Shown: positions 16,709 to 27,305 of the stretch, one piece after another
How positions within the stretch are numbered: position 1 is the stretch's first letter
Layout: each line of letters begins with the position of its first letter
The notes under the pieces: generated by a model
Database searches by the model: none
Told to the model about the DNA's origin: nothing
What the model saw: only the letters and a program-made list of their open reading frames with translations
Made by a program: the position numbers and the translations under genes
Assembly: GCA_965250215.1 (NCBI GenBank)
Contig: CBDFNN010000004.1
Coordinates: forward strand, 2,542,001 to 2,606,000
Length of the DNA stretch: 64,000 nt
Direction: 5' to 3'
DNA from: CBDFNN01 sp965250215
GTDB lineage: Bacteria; Bacteroidota; Rhodothermia; Rhodothermales; DATKEJ01

Positions 16709-19700
16709 TTACCTCTCCAACACGACCGACTTCGTCTTCACGATGTCACCGGCCATAAAGGTAACTAAGTAAACACCCGAACTGAGCGAAGCGCCACTGT
16801 CATGACGGCCATTCCAAATCGCTGTCTTAGTGCCCTCGGAAGAGTTCGCGTCAACGAGAGTTTGCACCTTCTGACCGAGCATGTTGTAGACCTCAATCAA
16901 AACATGGCTTGGCTCCGGAAGCGTGTACTGAAGCGTCAATTGATGATTGAACGGGTTAGGATAAGCGGCCGTTAAGTCGACCTCTTTCGGCAGCTCAGCC
17001 TCTGTTCTTAGATCGCTATTTAGTCCTAATACGGCCAGTTCTTCTCCAGCCATTTTTGCAGCAGCTCCTCCATAACTGGTGTTGATATGGCTAGCAAAGA
17101 CTAAGAAAGCAACTTGCTCCGTTGTATGTCTTCGTTCAGAATTGCCGAGTTGGTCCTCGTCGACAACTAGATTGATAGACGAACTCGATAATGGCGATCC
17201 GTACAGGACGGCCCAAGAGCCGTCTGCACCGTCCATCGCCGCCTGCGTGGCTACAGCAAATTGTGGTGTTCCAGAGAAGCTCTGGGTGAAGCTGTAGGAG
17301 AAAGGAGGACCGTTATCGATTCCCCTTACAATATCCGATCCTAGTGAAGCTTCATACGGTACACCACCGATGCTACCGATTCCGTCCTCAATCACGATGA
17401 AACCGATGGTCTCATCAGCTCTGGTCACATCGCCATCCTCGCCAACGTGCTTGCCGGTATAGAGAGTGCTCGAACTTGGAACAGCCGATCTAGAGGAACC
17501 TCTCGTCCAGAAAACAGACCAATCCGAATCATTATAGGTCATCACCTGACCAAGAACGACTGGGTTGGAATAGGACTGTAAGTAACTCTGTGCCTGTCCA
17601 CCCCAAGAATTGTTCTGATCTGTCAGTGTACTTAGATAGCTCTGTGCTTCAATGCTCCGACCATCTGGCAGTATACCTGAGCCTGCTTCCATGGCAATAC
17701 AATGAACTGTTTCGGCGTTCGCGCTGCTATTGCTAGGGTTCTGCAAACTAATATCGAAACTGCTACCCGCAGCATTCTGCATTCGAACCACGACAGGCGA
17801 GCTATTATTGGCATAGTTCACCGTGCATACCGCGACCATGTCCACGTATGAATTGTTAAGATTGACAGTGGTCCAAGCGGAGCTGCTTACTCCTGCTACA
17901 CTGACTGTCTCTATTGAGTTTGCTCCTCCAACCGGGGCAACACTGATAGATATCTGATCGCTATCGCTAAGGCCACCTGAATTAGTCACCGAAGCCGTTA
18001 TCAAGTGACTTCCAACACTTAAGCCTGTTGTGTTTACGCTAGCACCTGAACCGATCGCTCCGTCAAGACTGGATGACCAGCTTAGATTGCTACTAATGTC
18101 TCCATCAGCTGGATCGTTTGCCGTTCCGGTAAAGTTCACATTGTCTCCGTCTGCCGAGCTTGAGCCGTCCGCTGGACCAGTAATGGACACAACCGGTGGA
18201 AGCACAGGACCACTTAGTGGAAGATCGACGTGTTGTTCAAATACAAGATAGGCCACCTGCTCCGTGATGTGCACGCGCTCACTATCGCCGACTTGATCTT
18301 CATCGATTGCCAAACCAATAGTCGAAGACGAGAGGGGAGTGGAACCATAGAGAACCGCCCATCCACCATTGTTTCCGTCCATCCCTGACTGCGTCGCAAT
18401 AGCCGCCTCGGGTGCAGAACTAAAGCTTTGATTGAAGCCATAGGTGTAAGCAGGAGAGTTGTCGATACCTTCAACACTATCTGCGCCGAGAAGTGCTTCA
18501 TACAGTGTTCCGCTAGCCGATCCTATTCCGGCCTCGAGGACAACAAAACCAACAGTCTCGTCGGCTCTCGTTACGTCGCTATCTTCTGAAACTGTCTTAC
18601 CAGTTAGCAAGGTAGTAGCAGACGGCGGGCTAGTCGCACTAGAGCCTCTGCTCCAGAAGACCGACCAGTCGGAATCGTTAGTAGTCATGACTTGACCTAG
18701 AACGACTGGGTTGCTATAGCTATTCAGATAAGTCTGAGTTTGGCCTCCCCAAGAGTTGTTCTCGTCAGTCAGGGTACTGTTGTACTTTTGCGCCTCAAGA
18801 TCTCTTCCATCCGGGAGCTCCCACTGTCCTTCCTCGACAACGAGGCAGTGCACATCTTCAGCATTGACGGCACTCCCGCTTGGGTTCTGCAACTGGATTT
18901 CGAAGCTACCAGCAAGGGTATTTCTCATTCTAACAACGCTTGGAACGCTGTTATTGCTGTATACCGGCGTACATACCGCGACCATGCTGCTGTAATTATT
19001 AGTCGTCACAACGGTCGTCCATGCGGCACTGCTAACACCAGAGGCTAGCAGGGTTTCAAGCTGATTTGATCCTCCAACTGGCGTGATCGTTACCGAAACA
19101 TTCTCCGAATCAGTTAGACCCCCCGAGTCTGTAACGGAAGCAGTGACTTGATGCGTGCCTAGACTGAGTGTAGCATTGATGCTCGCACCCGTACCGATGG
19201 CGCCATCCAAATCCGAACTCCACGCAAGGGAGGCTGAGATGTCACCATCCTCCGTATCGTTAGCCGTCCCTATGAAGTTGACTGATGTGCCAGCCGGGAA
19301 ACTTGATCCATCTGCGGGTGCTGTTATCGCAACTACAGGAGCCTCATTGGCTGGGGAATCGACCGTGACGGAAATAGCATCGCTGTCGGAAAGTCCACCA
19401 GAATCTGTTGCTGAAGCTGTGATGGTGTGCGTACCAACGCTGAGTGTAGCATTGATGCTAGCACCCGTCCCGATAGCTCCATCCACGTCAGAGCTCCATG
19501 CCAGACTCGCCGCGATGTTGCCATCTTCAGGATCCGTAGCGGTTCCTGTGAAATTGATCGAGGAGCCTGCTGCGAAATTCGACCCATCAGCTGGTGCCGT
19601 AACATTGACAACTGGTGGTTGATTGACAGCCGGATCTACTGTGACAGTAATGGCATCGCTGTCGGAAAGTCCACCTGAATCAGTAGCTGAAGCCGTGATG

Positions 19701-22700
19701 GTGTGCGTACCAACGCTGAGTGTAGCATTGAAGCTGGCACCCGTCCCGATAGCTCCATCCACACTTGAGGTCCATGCCAAGCTAGCCGCAATATTGCCAT
19801 CTTCAGGATCCGTAGCGGTTCCTGTGAAATTGATCGAGGAGCCTGCTGCAAAATTCGACCCATCAGCTGGTGCCGTAACATTGACAACAGGTGGTTGATT
19901 GACAGGTGGATCTACAGTGACAGAAATGGCATTGTTACCTGAAAGTCCACCAGAATCCGTGACCTGTGCCGTTATGCTGTGTGTACCCACGCTTAGAGTA
20001 GCGTTGACGCTCGCACCGGCCCCGATTGCACCATCCAAATCTGAACTCCACGCGAGGCTGGCTGAGATGTCACCATCCTCTGTATCGTTAGCCGTCCCTG
20101 TGAAGTTAATTGATGTGCCAGCAGGGAAATTAGATCCATTTGCAGGAGCAGTTATCGCAACAACGGGAGCCTGGTTGGCCGGAGAATCTATGGTGACAGA
20201 AATAGCATCGCTGTCAGAAAGTCCACCAGAATCGGTGGCCTGTGCCGTGATGGTGTGCGAACCGAGGCTGAGCGTCGCATTGATGCTTGCACCCGTTCCA
20301 ATGGCTCCATCTATACTAGATGTCCATGCCAGGCTCGCTGCAATATTGCCATCCTCAGGATCGACTGCCGTTCCAGTGAAATTGATCGAGCTACCTAAAG
20401 TGAAAATCGACCCATCGCTTGGTGCCGTAATGTCGACAACTGGGGGCTGATTGACAGGAGGATCGACCGTTACGGAAATGGTATCATCGTTGGAAAGTCC
20501 ACCAGAGTCCGTGGCCTCTGCCAGGATCTTGTGCGTACCCACACTGAGAGTGGCGCTAAAGCTCGCTCCCGTTCCGATGGCTCCGTCAAGATTAGAAGTC
20601 CATGTCATGCCAGCTGAAATATCGCCGTCCTCAGGATCGCTAGCCGTACCAGTGAAATTGATCGATGAACCTGCTGCAAAATTCGACCCGTCCGCCGGTG
20701 CCGTGATATTTACAAGTGGAGCCTGGTTGGGGGGAGGATCTACCGTGACAGAGATCGCATCGCTATCGGATAAACCACCAGAATCTGTCGCCGAAGCGGT
20801 GATGGTGTGCGTTCCAACGCTAAGCGTAGCATTGATGCTCGCACCGGCACCGATAGCGCCATCCAAATCTGAACTCCACGCAAGGTTGGCTGAGATGTCA
20901 CCATCTTCCGTATCGGTCGCAGACCCCGTGAAATTGATTGATGTGCCAGCAGGGAAATTAGATCCATCGGCAGGAGCTGTTATGGCCACTCCTGGGGGCT
21001 GGTTTGGGGGAGGATCCACTGTGACAGAGATTGCATCGCTGTCGGATAGTCCACCCGAATCCGTCGCTGAAGCTGTGATCGTGTGCGAACCGACGCTGAG
21101 TATAGCATTGATGCTTGCACCGGTGCCTATGGCTCCATCTATACTAGATGTCCATGCCAAACTTGCAGCAATATTACCATCCTCTGGATCGGCTGCCGTT
21201 CCTGTGAAATTGATCGAGCTTCCTAAGCTGAAATTCGAGCCATCCGCTGGTGCCGTGATATTTACGACAGGAGGCTGATTTACAGGTGGGTCAACGGTTA
21301 CAGAGATCGCATCGTTATCGGATAGACCACCAGAATCTGTCGCTGAAGCTGTTATGGTGTGCGTTCCAACGCTAAGGCTAGCATTGATACTAGCACCTGT
21401 TCCAAGCGCTCCATCTACATTGGAAGTCCATGCTAAGCTAGCGGCAATATTGCCGTCTTCAGGATCCGTTGCCGTACCTGTGAAATTGATCGAAGAGCCT
21501 GCAGCGAAATTCGCACCATTGGCCGGTGCCGTGATATTAACGACAGGAGGCTGATTTACAGGGGGATCTACCGTGACAGAGATCGCATCGTTATCGGAAA
21601 GTCCACCCGAATCTGTTGCTGAAGCTGTGATGGTGTGTGTTCCAACACTAAGCGTAGTATTGATGCTAGCACCTGTGCCAACAGCTCCATCTACATTAGA
21701 AGTCCATGCTAAGCTAGCGGCAATATTACCGTCTTCAGGATCCGTTGCCGTTCCTGTGAAATTGATCGAAGAACCCGCAGCGAAATTCGCACCATTGGCC
21801 GGTGCCGTGATATTAACGACAGGAGGCTGATTGATTGGAGGATCAACAGTCACCGAGATCGCATCATTGTCGGATAGACCACCTGAATCCGTTACTTGCG
21901 CTGTAATAGTATGTGTTCCAACACTGAGAGTGCTGTTTATGCTTGCACCGCTGCCAAGTGAACCATCAATATTTGAGGACCAAGCAAGACTGGAAGCGAT
22001 ATTGCCATCTTCTGTATCTGTCGCCGTCCCGGTGAAGTTGATACTTGCGCCGTTAGCAAATGTCGACCCATCCGAGGGGGCGGTGATGTTGACGACGGGA
22101 GGATCATTAATCGGTGGGTCGATTGTGACTGTGATGTTGTCACTATCGGATTGACCACCAGAATCCGTTACTTGGGCCGTAATAGTATGAGTTCCTACAC
22201 TGAGAGTGCTGTTAATACTTGCACCGCTGCCGAGTGAACCATCGAGATTTGAGGACCAGGCAAGACTGGACGCGATATTTCCATCTTCGGTATCAGTGGC
22301 GGTACCAGTAAAGTTGACGGATGAGCCGTCTGGAAAATTCGATCCATTTGAAGGAGCAGTAATCGCCACTGTCGGAGCATTGTTGCTCGGCGCCAGAATG
22401 AACAGACCTTCCTGATAGCTACTTACAATGATTGTTGAGCTATCGAAATAGGGATAGCTACTCCAGGCACCGTTAAAAGTACTGCCATTGTTGGGGGTGA
22501 ATGTATCGAAATAGGCTGTTTCAACAGGATTTAGTCGATTTGTGATGTCAAAGATCCGAAGTCCTGTGGTGTAATTGGATTCGTAGAGCGTCTCGCCAAC
22601 GGTATATAGGTTATGATCCTTGGCTAGCGTGCCTTGTGTCAAAGTTGCGCCTTGTACCGGATTGTCGAGATCGACCATATCCCAAATGAATGTGCGAGTA

Positions 22701-23644
22701 TTTCCACCATCGAGCTCGTCGTTTTGATAGAAGTGAACCTGATCTTCTGTGAACCAGCCTTGGTGGACATAGGAAGAAGAAGGATATCCCGTTCTGCTCA
22801 ATTCGATTGGATTCGACTTATTAGTGACGTCGACCACTGTAATAGTGTCCTCGTTAGAAGCAACACATATTTCTTTTCCCTGGTGATCCGGGTCAGGACC
22901 GGAGTAGGTGACACACTGAACATCATGTGTGTATCCATCGTCGGAAAAGCAACCGGCGAAGGAAGGTGAGGTGGGGTTCGAAATATCGATCATGTGAAGA
23001 CCGCCGTTACAGGTCTGTCCACCACCACCGTTTCCTACGGTATAGGCGAATCCGCTATCCTCATTGATCGCGATGTTGTGAGCAGATCTCATACCCGAAT
23101 AGTGGGCAGTATTGCTAAAGGTAACGGGGGGACTCGAGACACCGCCGAGTTGAGTAAGATCGAATACTTGCATTCCATGATTACTGGCCTCACTAACAAT
23201 AAAGGCATGATCCTCATAGACTTTGACGTCTCGCCATAGTGAATTGCTGGTGTGCGCAGGCAGCAAACCAACATAGACGGGATTGACTGGGTCGGTCACA
23301 TTCACGAATGCTGTACCATTGCTTAGACCCAGCAGGGCATATTCGTCACCGGAGACTGGATCCGTCCAACCCCAAATGTCATTGACAGAACTACTTCCGA
23401 ACATGCTTTTAGGAAGAAATGACATCAAGTCGATGCCATCGCATGCATAACCAGCTGCTGAACCACCAGAGCATACTGTTTGTGCTCCGACCATGGCTGG
23501 CAGATTTTGATCAAACTGCTTGGAATCAGCGAATTCCATCATAGATGCCCTTTTTTGTGTTGCGGCCTTGTTCTGTCCGTAGACAGAAGTGGTACAAAAA
23601 AGAAGACATATAGCTATAGCAAATAAGGAATGGAGATGCCTCAT
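16709..23644 (-). CDS. giant type IX-secreted protein: choice-of-anchor B propeller, 13 Ig-like repeats, duplicated module
   Basis: About 2311 residues from the ATG at 23644, chosen because it starts a good signal peptide (FAIAICLLFCTTSVYGQ); the frame extends to 23701. Residues 25-418 form an LVIVD-type propeller of the choice-of-anchor B class (DEYALLGLSNGTAFVNV, LWRDVKVYEDHAFIVSEAS). Twelve 92-residue Ig-like repeats follow (ITAPADGSNF...INFTGTATD...SVGTHTITA...DSGGLSD), to about 1522. Next come a roughly 285-residue module, a thirteenth Ig-like repeat, a second copy of the module and a type IX sorting domain (AYPNPFNHQLTLQYTLPEP ... GVYLVTF). It is probably displayed on the cell surface for adhesion. 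The modules share NNSWGGQ, SNPVVLGQVMT and NDSDWSVFW and were not assigned to a family. Confidence 0.9.
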   Translation of the reverse strand: MRHLHSLFAIAICLLFCTTSVYGQNKAATQKRASMMEFADSKQFDQNLPAMVGAQTVCSGGSAAGYACDGIDLMSFLPKSMFGSSSVNDIWGWTDPVSGDEYALLGLSNGTAFVNVTDPVNPVYVGLLPAHTSNSLWRDVKVYEDHAFIVSEASNHGMQVFDLTQLGGVSSPPVTFSNTAHYSGMRSAHNIAINEDSGFAYTVGNGGGGQTCNGGLHMIDISNPTSPSFAGCFSDDGYTHDVQCVTYSGPDPDHQGKEICVASNEDTITVVDVTNKSNPIELSRTGYPSSSYVHQGWFTEDQVHFYQNDELDGGNTRTFIWDMVDLDNPVQGATLTQGTLAKDHNLYTVGETLYESNYTTGLRIFDITNRLNPVETAYFDTFTPNNGSTFNGAWSSYPYFDSSTIIVSSYQEGLFILAPSNNAPTVAITAPSNGSNFPDGSSVNFTGTATDTEDGNIASSLAWSSNLDGSLGSGASINSTLSVGTHTITAQVTDSGGQSDSDNITVTIDPPINDPPVVNITAPSDGSTFANGASINFTGTATDTEDGNIASSLAWSSNIDGSLGSGASINSTLSVGTHTITAQVTDSGGLSDNDAISVTVDPPINQPPVVNITAPANGANFAAGSSINFTGTATDPEDGNIAASLAWTSNVDGAVGTGASINTTLSVGTHTITASATDSGGLSDNDAISVTVDPPVNQPPVVNITAPANGANFAAGSSINFTGTATDPEDGNIAASLAWTSNVDGALGTGASINASLSVGTHTITASATDSGGLSDNDAISVTVDPPVNQPPVVNITAPADGSNFSLGSSINFTGTAADPEDGNIAASLAWTSSIDGAIGTGASINAILSVGSHTITASATDSGGLSDSDAISVTVDPPPNQPPGVAITAPADGSNFPAGTSINFTGSATDTEDGDISANLAWSSDLDGAIGAGASINATLSVGTHTITASATDSGGLSDSDAISVTVDPPPNQAPLVNITAPADGSNFAAGSSINFTGTASDPEDGDISAGMTWTSNLDGAIGTGASFSATLSVGTHKILAEATDSGGLSNDDTISVTVDPPVNQPPVVDITAPSDGSIFTLGSSINFTGTAVDPEDGNIAASLAWTSSIDGAIGTGASINATLSLGSHTITAQATDSGGLSDSDAISVTIDSPANQAPVVAITAPANGSNFPAGTSINFTGTANDTEDGDISASLAWSSDLDGAIGAGASVNATLSVGTHSITAQVTDSGGLSGNNAISVTVDPPVNQPPVVNVTAPADGSNFAAGSSINFTGTATDPEDGNIAASLAWTSSVDGAIGTGASFNATLSVGTHTITASATDSGGLSDSDAITVTVDPAVNQPPVVNVTAPADGSNFAAGSSINFTGTATDPEDGNIAASLAWSSDVDGAIGTGASINATLSVGTHTITASATDSGGLSDSDAISVTVDSPANEAPVVAITAPADGSSFPAGTSVNFIGTANDTEDGDISASLAWSSDLDGAIGTGASINATLSLGTHQVTASVTDSGGLTDSENVSVTITPVGGSNQLETLLASGVSSAAWTTVVTTNNYSSMVAVCTPVYSNNSVPSVVRMRNTLAGSFEIQLQNPSGSAVNAEDVHCLVVEEGQWELPDGRDLEAQKYNSTLTDENNSWGGQTQTYLNSYSNPVVLGQVMTTNDSDWSVFWSRGSSATSPPSATTLLTGKTVSEDSDVTRADETVGFVVLEAGIGSASGTLYEALLGADSVEGIDNSPAYTYGFNQSFSSAPEAAIATQSGMDGNNGGWAVLYGSTPLSSSTIGLAIDEDQVGDSERVHITEQVAYLVFEQHVDLPLSGPVLPPVVSITGPADGSSSADGDNVNFTGTANDPADGDISSNLSWSSSLDGAIGSGASVNTTGLSVGSHLITASVTNSGGLSDSDQISISVAPVGGANSIETVSVAGVSSSAWTTVNLNNSYVDMVAVCTVNYANNSSPVVVRMQNAAGSSFDISLQNPSNSSANAETVHCIAMEAGSGILPDGRSIEAQSYLSTLTDQNNSWGGQAQSYLQSYSNPVVLGQVMTYNDSDWSVFWTRGSSRSAVPSSSTLYTGKHVGEDGDVTRADETIGFIVIEDGIGSIGGVPYEASLGSDIVRGIDNGPPFSYSFTQSFSGTPQFAVATQAAMDGADGSWAVLYGSPLSSSSINLVVDEDQLGNSERRHTTEQVAFLVFASHINTSYGGAAAKMAGEELAVLGLNSDLRTEAELPKEVDLTAAYPNPFNHQLTLQYTLPEPSHVLIEVYNMLGQKVQTLVDANSSEGTKTAIWNGRHDSGASLSSGVYLVTFMAGDIVKTKSVVLER
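19078..22390. repeat. twelve 276-bp tandem repeats inside the giant gene
   Basis: Twelve consecutive 276-bp units encode the 92-residue Ig-like repeats. Some neighbouring units (for example those near 19.4-19.9 kb and 21.3-21.8 kb) are nearly identical at DNA level, while outer units differ more. That is the signature of recent duplication or gene conversion. Coordinates are approximate to about 10 bases. The region also leaves the plus strand open for long stretches, which is a by-product of the repeat codons. Assembly collapse is a real possibility here. Confidence 0.9.
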
Positions 23645-24093
23645 AGGATTGGGTATTTGGGTTTTTTCAGGGGGATCTCTTTTATGATATGATTGCCTCA
23701 CTTCGAGATCGCTATGTATCGATATAGTATAATTACTAATAGTTAGCTTTGCAAGTAGATAGGAGGCTGAGAACTAAGTCCTTAGAGAAGAGGGTAGCCG
23801 GTCGCAGTTTGCAGAAATACCATGGATGGTTACAGCGTTCGAGCTATTGAATCCTGTACGTTTCGAAAATAACGACAATGGTCATCAGCAAGATTTGCTG
23901 ATGGTCTAATAATTCCTAGGAAACATGGCAAACGGAAACCGACGCAGGGGTCCTTGACTATGGAGCCAGCGCAAGCAGACGTCCTACACGGAACACGGAA
24001 CACGGAACACGGAACACTGAACACTTTTAGGTCTGAAGACTGATCTCTGAATGCTGACGGCTTTCTTATTCCTTCTCCGCACCCCGCAAATGG
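23645..24093. repeat. intergenic region with GGAACAC tandem array
   Basis: A 449-base gap between two minus-strand genes. At 23987-24025 about five near-perfect GGAACAC units occur; in the sense of the flanking genes this is GTGTTCC, after the metallopeptidase stop. At 24027-24057 are degenerate CTGAAGA / CTGATCT units, closest to that stop. The 5' leader of the giant gene (23645-23760) is A/T-rich with no promoter that I can assign. A 64-codon minus-strand frame at 23830-24024 is mostly translated repeat. Confidence 0.7.
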
Positions 24094-26580
24094 CTACCCA
24101 TCTTTGCCGTCCAAAATATCTTTGATTCTCTCTACGACATCATTCAAATGATAGCGTGTCATCAGATCAGGTGTCCGCCGACTAGCGATCCCTGCCTCTC
24201 GTGAGATCGTAGTCAACAATCCTCGAACGACGGGTCTAATATCAGACTGGCTGACATCGACTCTCGTGCCGTAGAAAAATGAAAAGTTTGAACTGAACTC
24301 CTCCGTCATAAGGAATTCCATCCTCTCGAGATATCCCCTCTGAAGATTTCTTCGATAGGTATCGATCACGGGACGAGCGAGAGATATCTCACTCCAGATT
24401 CCATATTTCAGTTCGTTCATGAATTGGATCAATGGATAACCCTCCGAGGAATCCAACAAGTCGGCCTCAATCATCCGTTGAAGACGAGTCGGGTCCAAAA
24501 GACCGTTCAAAATGGAAACCTGCCGTCCGCGAATTCGGTCAACAGCTCCAGCTGGTTCAATACGTCTCAATATGGAATCGTCCATGAGCCAGGTAGGCGT
24601 CGTGAAAACTTGTTCTACCAAAAAGTCGAGAGATTCCATCTGCTTTTCTCTGGACACGACTTCGTAGATCATACCCTCTTGGTCGCTGCTCTTTTGGTTC
24701 GCGTAGACGCCACCGATGTTGGTTACAACATGTCGCATATATCGACCCCACATTCCTAAGACCTCGCCATAGATCTCCTCAAGATCGGCGTAGCCCAATC
24801 CGTCTGTAGATGTCCACTCGACCAAGTTTGGAACAACTCTTTTTAAGTTCTCGACGGCATATCCACTCGCCTTGACGGGGTCATCGCCCATGTCTTCTGT
24901 CTGAGCATCGGGATTGTATGCCGTGGAACTCGCAAATCGATACATCTTGTCACCGGCCTTATCCAGAATCAACTGGTCCAAAACTGCTTTTTCCGAAGTA
25001 GGGTCGTCAATATTGGGATACCATCGATATCCCCAATTGATGACATAGTGATCATAAGGACCAATTTTTCTGATGAATCGAGTAACACCATCTTCGGGCT
25101 GCGCGATGTAATTCTGACGCGTGTAATCCATGATGGTCGGCGCGACTCCGAACTCTGAAGTAAAAGTGGGGGATCGAAGGGAATCGACTGGAAAGGCAGA
25201 GCTCGCAATCATGTTGTGGGGGAGACCCAGGGCATGACCGATCTCGTGCGCGATCACTTGACGCATCGTCTCACCGATCAGATCGGAGTCAAGCTCAAGA
25301 GCACGTGCTCCCGGATTTGAGGCGCCCGTTTCAATCATCAAGCGGTTTCTGTAGGATCGCATGTGATTGTGATACCAGATAATGTCACTTTCGATGATCT
25401 CACCCGATCGCGGGTCTGAGACGCTGGGACCCACGGCGTTGCGCGTAGTATTGGCGACGTAGCGCATGGTAGAGTATCGCACATCCTCGGGATCAAAATT
25501 GTCGTCGTCGGAAGGGATTCGACATTGAATAGCATTCTTGAATCCAGCCGATTCGAAGGCAACCTGCCAATCATTAATGCCCTGACAAAAGAAGGGACGC
25601 CATCGTTCTGGGGTCGCGGGATCTAGGTAGTAAATAATTGGATCAACTGGTTCGACGAGCTCTCCTCTTAGATAGGCCTCCTCGTCTGTTGGCACCATCT
25701 TCCATCGACGAATATAGGATCGACTAGCAGCCTTCTGGTCCTGCAAGCTGAAATCAACCTGCGAGACGGAGAAATAGCCCACGCGGTCATCTTCAATTCT
25801 TGGCACCATTGCTTCCACAGGAAGAAGAATCATGGACTGATAGAGCTGCATCGAGATCGTACCAGTGCCGCTATTGGATGGAGGTTCTCCTGCTTCAAAA
25901 GTCAGGGTGTGCCGCACGTTTACATTCTCAGGAAAGCTCTTCATTTCATCAATGAAGGATCGACTGCCATCAAGCCGCTTTACTTTGAATCGAGTCCTTT
26001 GACCAGTGCTCAAACCACCTATCGCAGGTATGTCTTTCACAAATAAATCTGTGACCTCGATCACAACTCCCATGGAGTCTTCCGACAATGCCTTGATATC
26101 GAATGATTGGATGATGGGCTCGAAGTTGTTGACCCTAACAGACTGAGCAATAGGTAAGCTGTCGTTTGCTACGCTGGTATAGGAAATCTTTCTGAGTAGA
26201 ATTTTGTTGTCTTTGCGTTGCCATCGGACGACTTGCTCGCCAACTTTAGTTCCACCATTAATAAAGGGACTCAGATTAGCGGGAGTTTGAGCTATCCGGC
26301 TGATCCACAATACCTCACGATCTAGAAGCGAGTCAGGGAGTTCGAAGAAGTAATCCTCAGCGACTTTGTGCACATTGAAAAGGCCATCGCTTGAGACTGC
26401 CTTGTCGGTGATGATGTCTTTGAAAGGCTTGAAGGGCGAATCGTCCTTGCTCTCAGTCGAATCGGCTTTGGCAACTGGCTTCACCTGTTTGATTGGTGCC
26501 GGAGTGGCGCATGAACTCGCGAGAGTCAGAGTAAGGAGAAGTGCAACAATTCTGATCATGGGCTTGAGGTAAGGGTTCAT
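24094..26580 (-). CDS. zinc-dependent metallopeptidase lipoprotein (DUF5117/DUF5118 family)
   Basis: An 828-residue exported lipoprotein (LASSC, Cys24). The N-terminal part (about 45-110, DYFFELPDSLLDREVLWISRI) matches DUF5118, the next 200 residues DUF5117. The peptidase core has HEIGHALGLPHN with His445, Glu446, His449 and the third ligand His455, a metzincin-type site, followed by the downstream SAF...TIMDYTR segment that fits the Met-turn. A helical C-terminal domain follows (about 600-828). The family is widespread in Bacteroidota and probably acts in the periplasm or on the surface. Its substrate is not established. It is divergent from an ECF sigma gene 180 bases away. Confidence 0.9.
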   Translation of the reverse strand: MNPYLKPMIRIVALLLTLTLASSCATPAPIKQVKPVAKADSTESKDDSPFKPFKDIITDKAVSSDGLFNVHKVAEDYFFELPDSLLDREVLWISRIAQTPANLSPFINGGTKVGEQVVRWQRKDNKILLRKISYTSVANDSLPIAQSVRVNNFEPIIQSFDIKALSEDSMGVVIEVTDLFVKDIPAIGGLSTGQRTRFKVKRLDGSRSFIDEMKSFPENVNVRHTLTFEAGEPPSNSGTGTISMQLYQSMILLPVEAMVPRIEDDRVGYFSVSQVDFSLQDQKAASRSYIRRWKMVPTDEEAYLRGELVEPVDPIIYYLDPATPERWRPFFCQGINDWQVAFESAGFKNAIQCRIPSDDDNFDPEDVRYSTMRYVANTTRNAVGPSVSDPRSGEIIESDIIWYHNHMRSYRNRLMIETGASNPGARALELDSDLIGETMRQVIAHEIGHALGLPHNMIASSAFPVDSLRSPTFTSEFGVAPTIMDYTRQNYIAQPEDGVTRFIRKIGPYDHYVINWGYRWYPNIDDPTSEKAVLDQLILDKAGDKMYRFASSTAYNPDAQTEDMGDDPVKASGYAVENLKRVVPNLVEWTSTDGLGYADLEEIYGEVLGMWGRYMRHVVTNIGGVYANQKSSDQEGMIYEVVSREKQMESLDFLVEQVFTTPTWLMDDSILRRIEPAGAVDRIRGRQVSILNGLLDPTRLQRMIEADLLDSSEGYPLIQFMNELKYGIWSEISLARPVIDTYRRNLQRGYLERMEFLMTEEFSSNFSFFYGTRVDVSQSDIRPVVRGLLTTISREAGIASRRTPDLMTRYHLNDVVERIKDILDGKDG

Positions 26581-26683
26581 CTAAAAGCTAGTCCTACGGA
26601 GACATTAAGGCAGGGTTTGGAAGATTAGTCATTAAGGGTGAAAAGAGCATATTCTCGCTTGTAAAAGAACGACTAATAATTGT

Positions 26684-26723
26684 ACCAAAAACCAAAAACC
26701 AAAAACCACTGACCAAGGACCAA
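26684..26723 (+). repeat. ACCAAAA heptamer array upstream of an ECF sigma gene
   Basis: Three perfect ACCAAAA units followed by ACCACTG, ACCAAGG and ACCAAT. The array ends 36 bases before the sigma start codon and reads in the sigma gene's sense. Confidence 0.85.
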
Positions 26724-26759
26724 TCAGAGTCTTTTGCCTTTTCGAACGTCTACCTCTAT

Positions 26760-27266
26760 ATGACCGACAACATAGACCGTGAGATTTTTGATAGCATCGA
26801 TGCGCTTCTCCGCCGCTTCGTCCGATCTCGAGTAGCGACTGATGAGGCTGCTGAAGATGTGGTACAAGATGTTTGGTTCGGATTCTATAGATCTCTCGAT
26901 CGTGGGGCAATCATTGAAAACATTGAGGGCTGGCTATATCGATCAGCTCGGAATCGAATTATTGACTTACACAGAAAGATCAAACCACTTTCTGGTGAGA
27001 TTGAGTTTGATGAACTTGAAAACGATGACAGCGCAATCGCCGAGACGGAAAGCAATGAGTTCTTTGATTTGCTTGAATCCGCATTGGATGATTTGCCCGA
27101 GAATCAAAAAGATGTCTTCATCCGAAACGAGATCGATGATTTCACCCTACAGGAGATTGCCGATGAGAGTGATGAGAATCTGAAGACTATTATCTCGAGA
27201 AAACGCTATGCAGTTACAAAGCTGCGAGCCGCCCTAGGCGAGTATTACGAAGAATATTTTTCCTGA
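26760..27266 (+). CDS. ECF RNA polymerase sigma factor
   Basis: A 168-residue sigma factor. Region 2 spans about 10-75 (LLRRFVRSRV, AAEDVVQDVWFGFYRSL, WLYRSARNRIIDLHRK). Region 4 spans about 105-160 (LDDLPENQKDVFIRNEIDDFTLQEIADESDENLKTIISRKRYAVTKLR), with a helix-turn-helix. It is unrelated to the FecI-type factor at 3.1-3.7 kb. No anti-sigma gene is adjacent; the next gene is an Hsp20 39 bases downstream, probably co-transcribed. That pairing suggests control of, or by, a proteotoxic stress response, which is inference from context. The ACCAAAA array lies in its leader. Confidence 0.9.
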   Translation: MTDNIDREIFDSIDALLRRFVRSRVATDEAAEDVVQDVWFGFYRSLDRGAIIENIEGWLYRSARNRIIDLHRKIKPLSGEIEFDELENDDSAIAETESNEFFDLLESALDDLPENQKDVFIRNEIDDFTLQEIADESDENLKTIISRKRYAVTKLRAALGEYYEEYFS

Positions 27267-27305
27267 TTTAAAGTAATGTCGTTGCTCCTGCGTCTACCTG
27301 ATTGA

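Noticed and set aside
19155..22415. Long plus-strand open frames antisense to the giant gene
   Set aside because: They recur with the 276-bp repeat and translate to repetitive Pro/Ser/Val-rich sequence. They are by-products of codon use in the Ig repeats.
23830..24024. 64-codon minus-strand frame with repeated VFRVPC
   Set aside because: It is a translation of the GGAACAC array.
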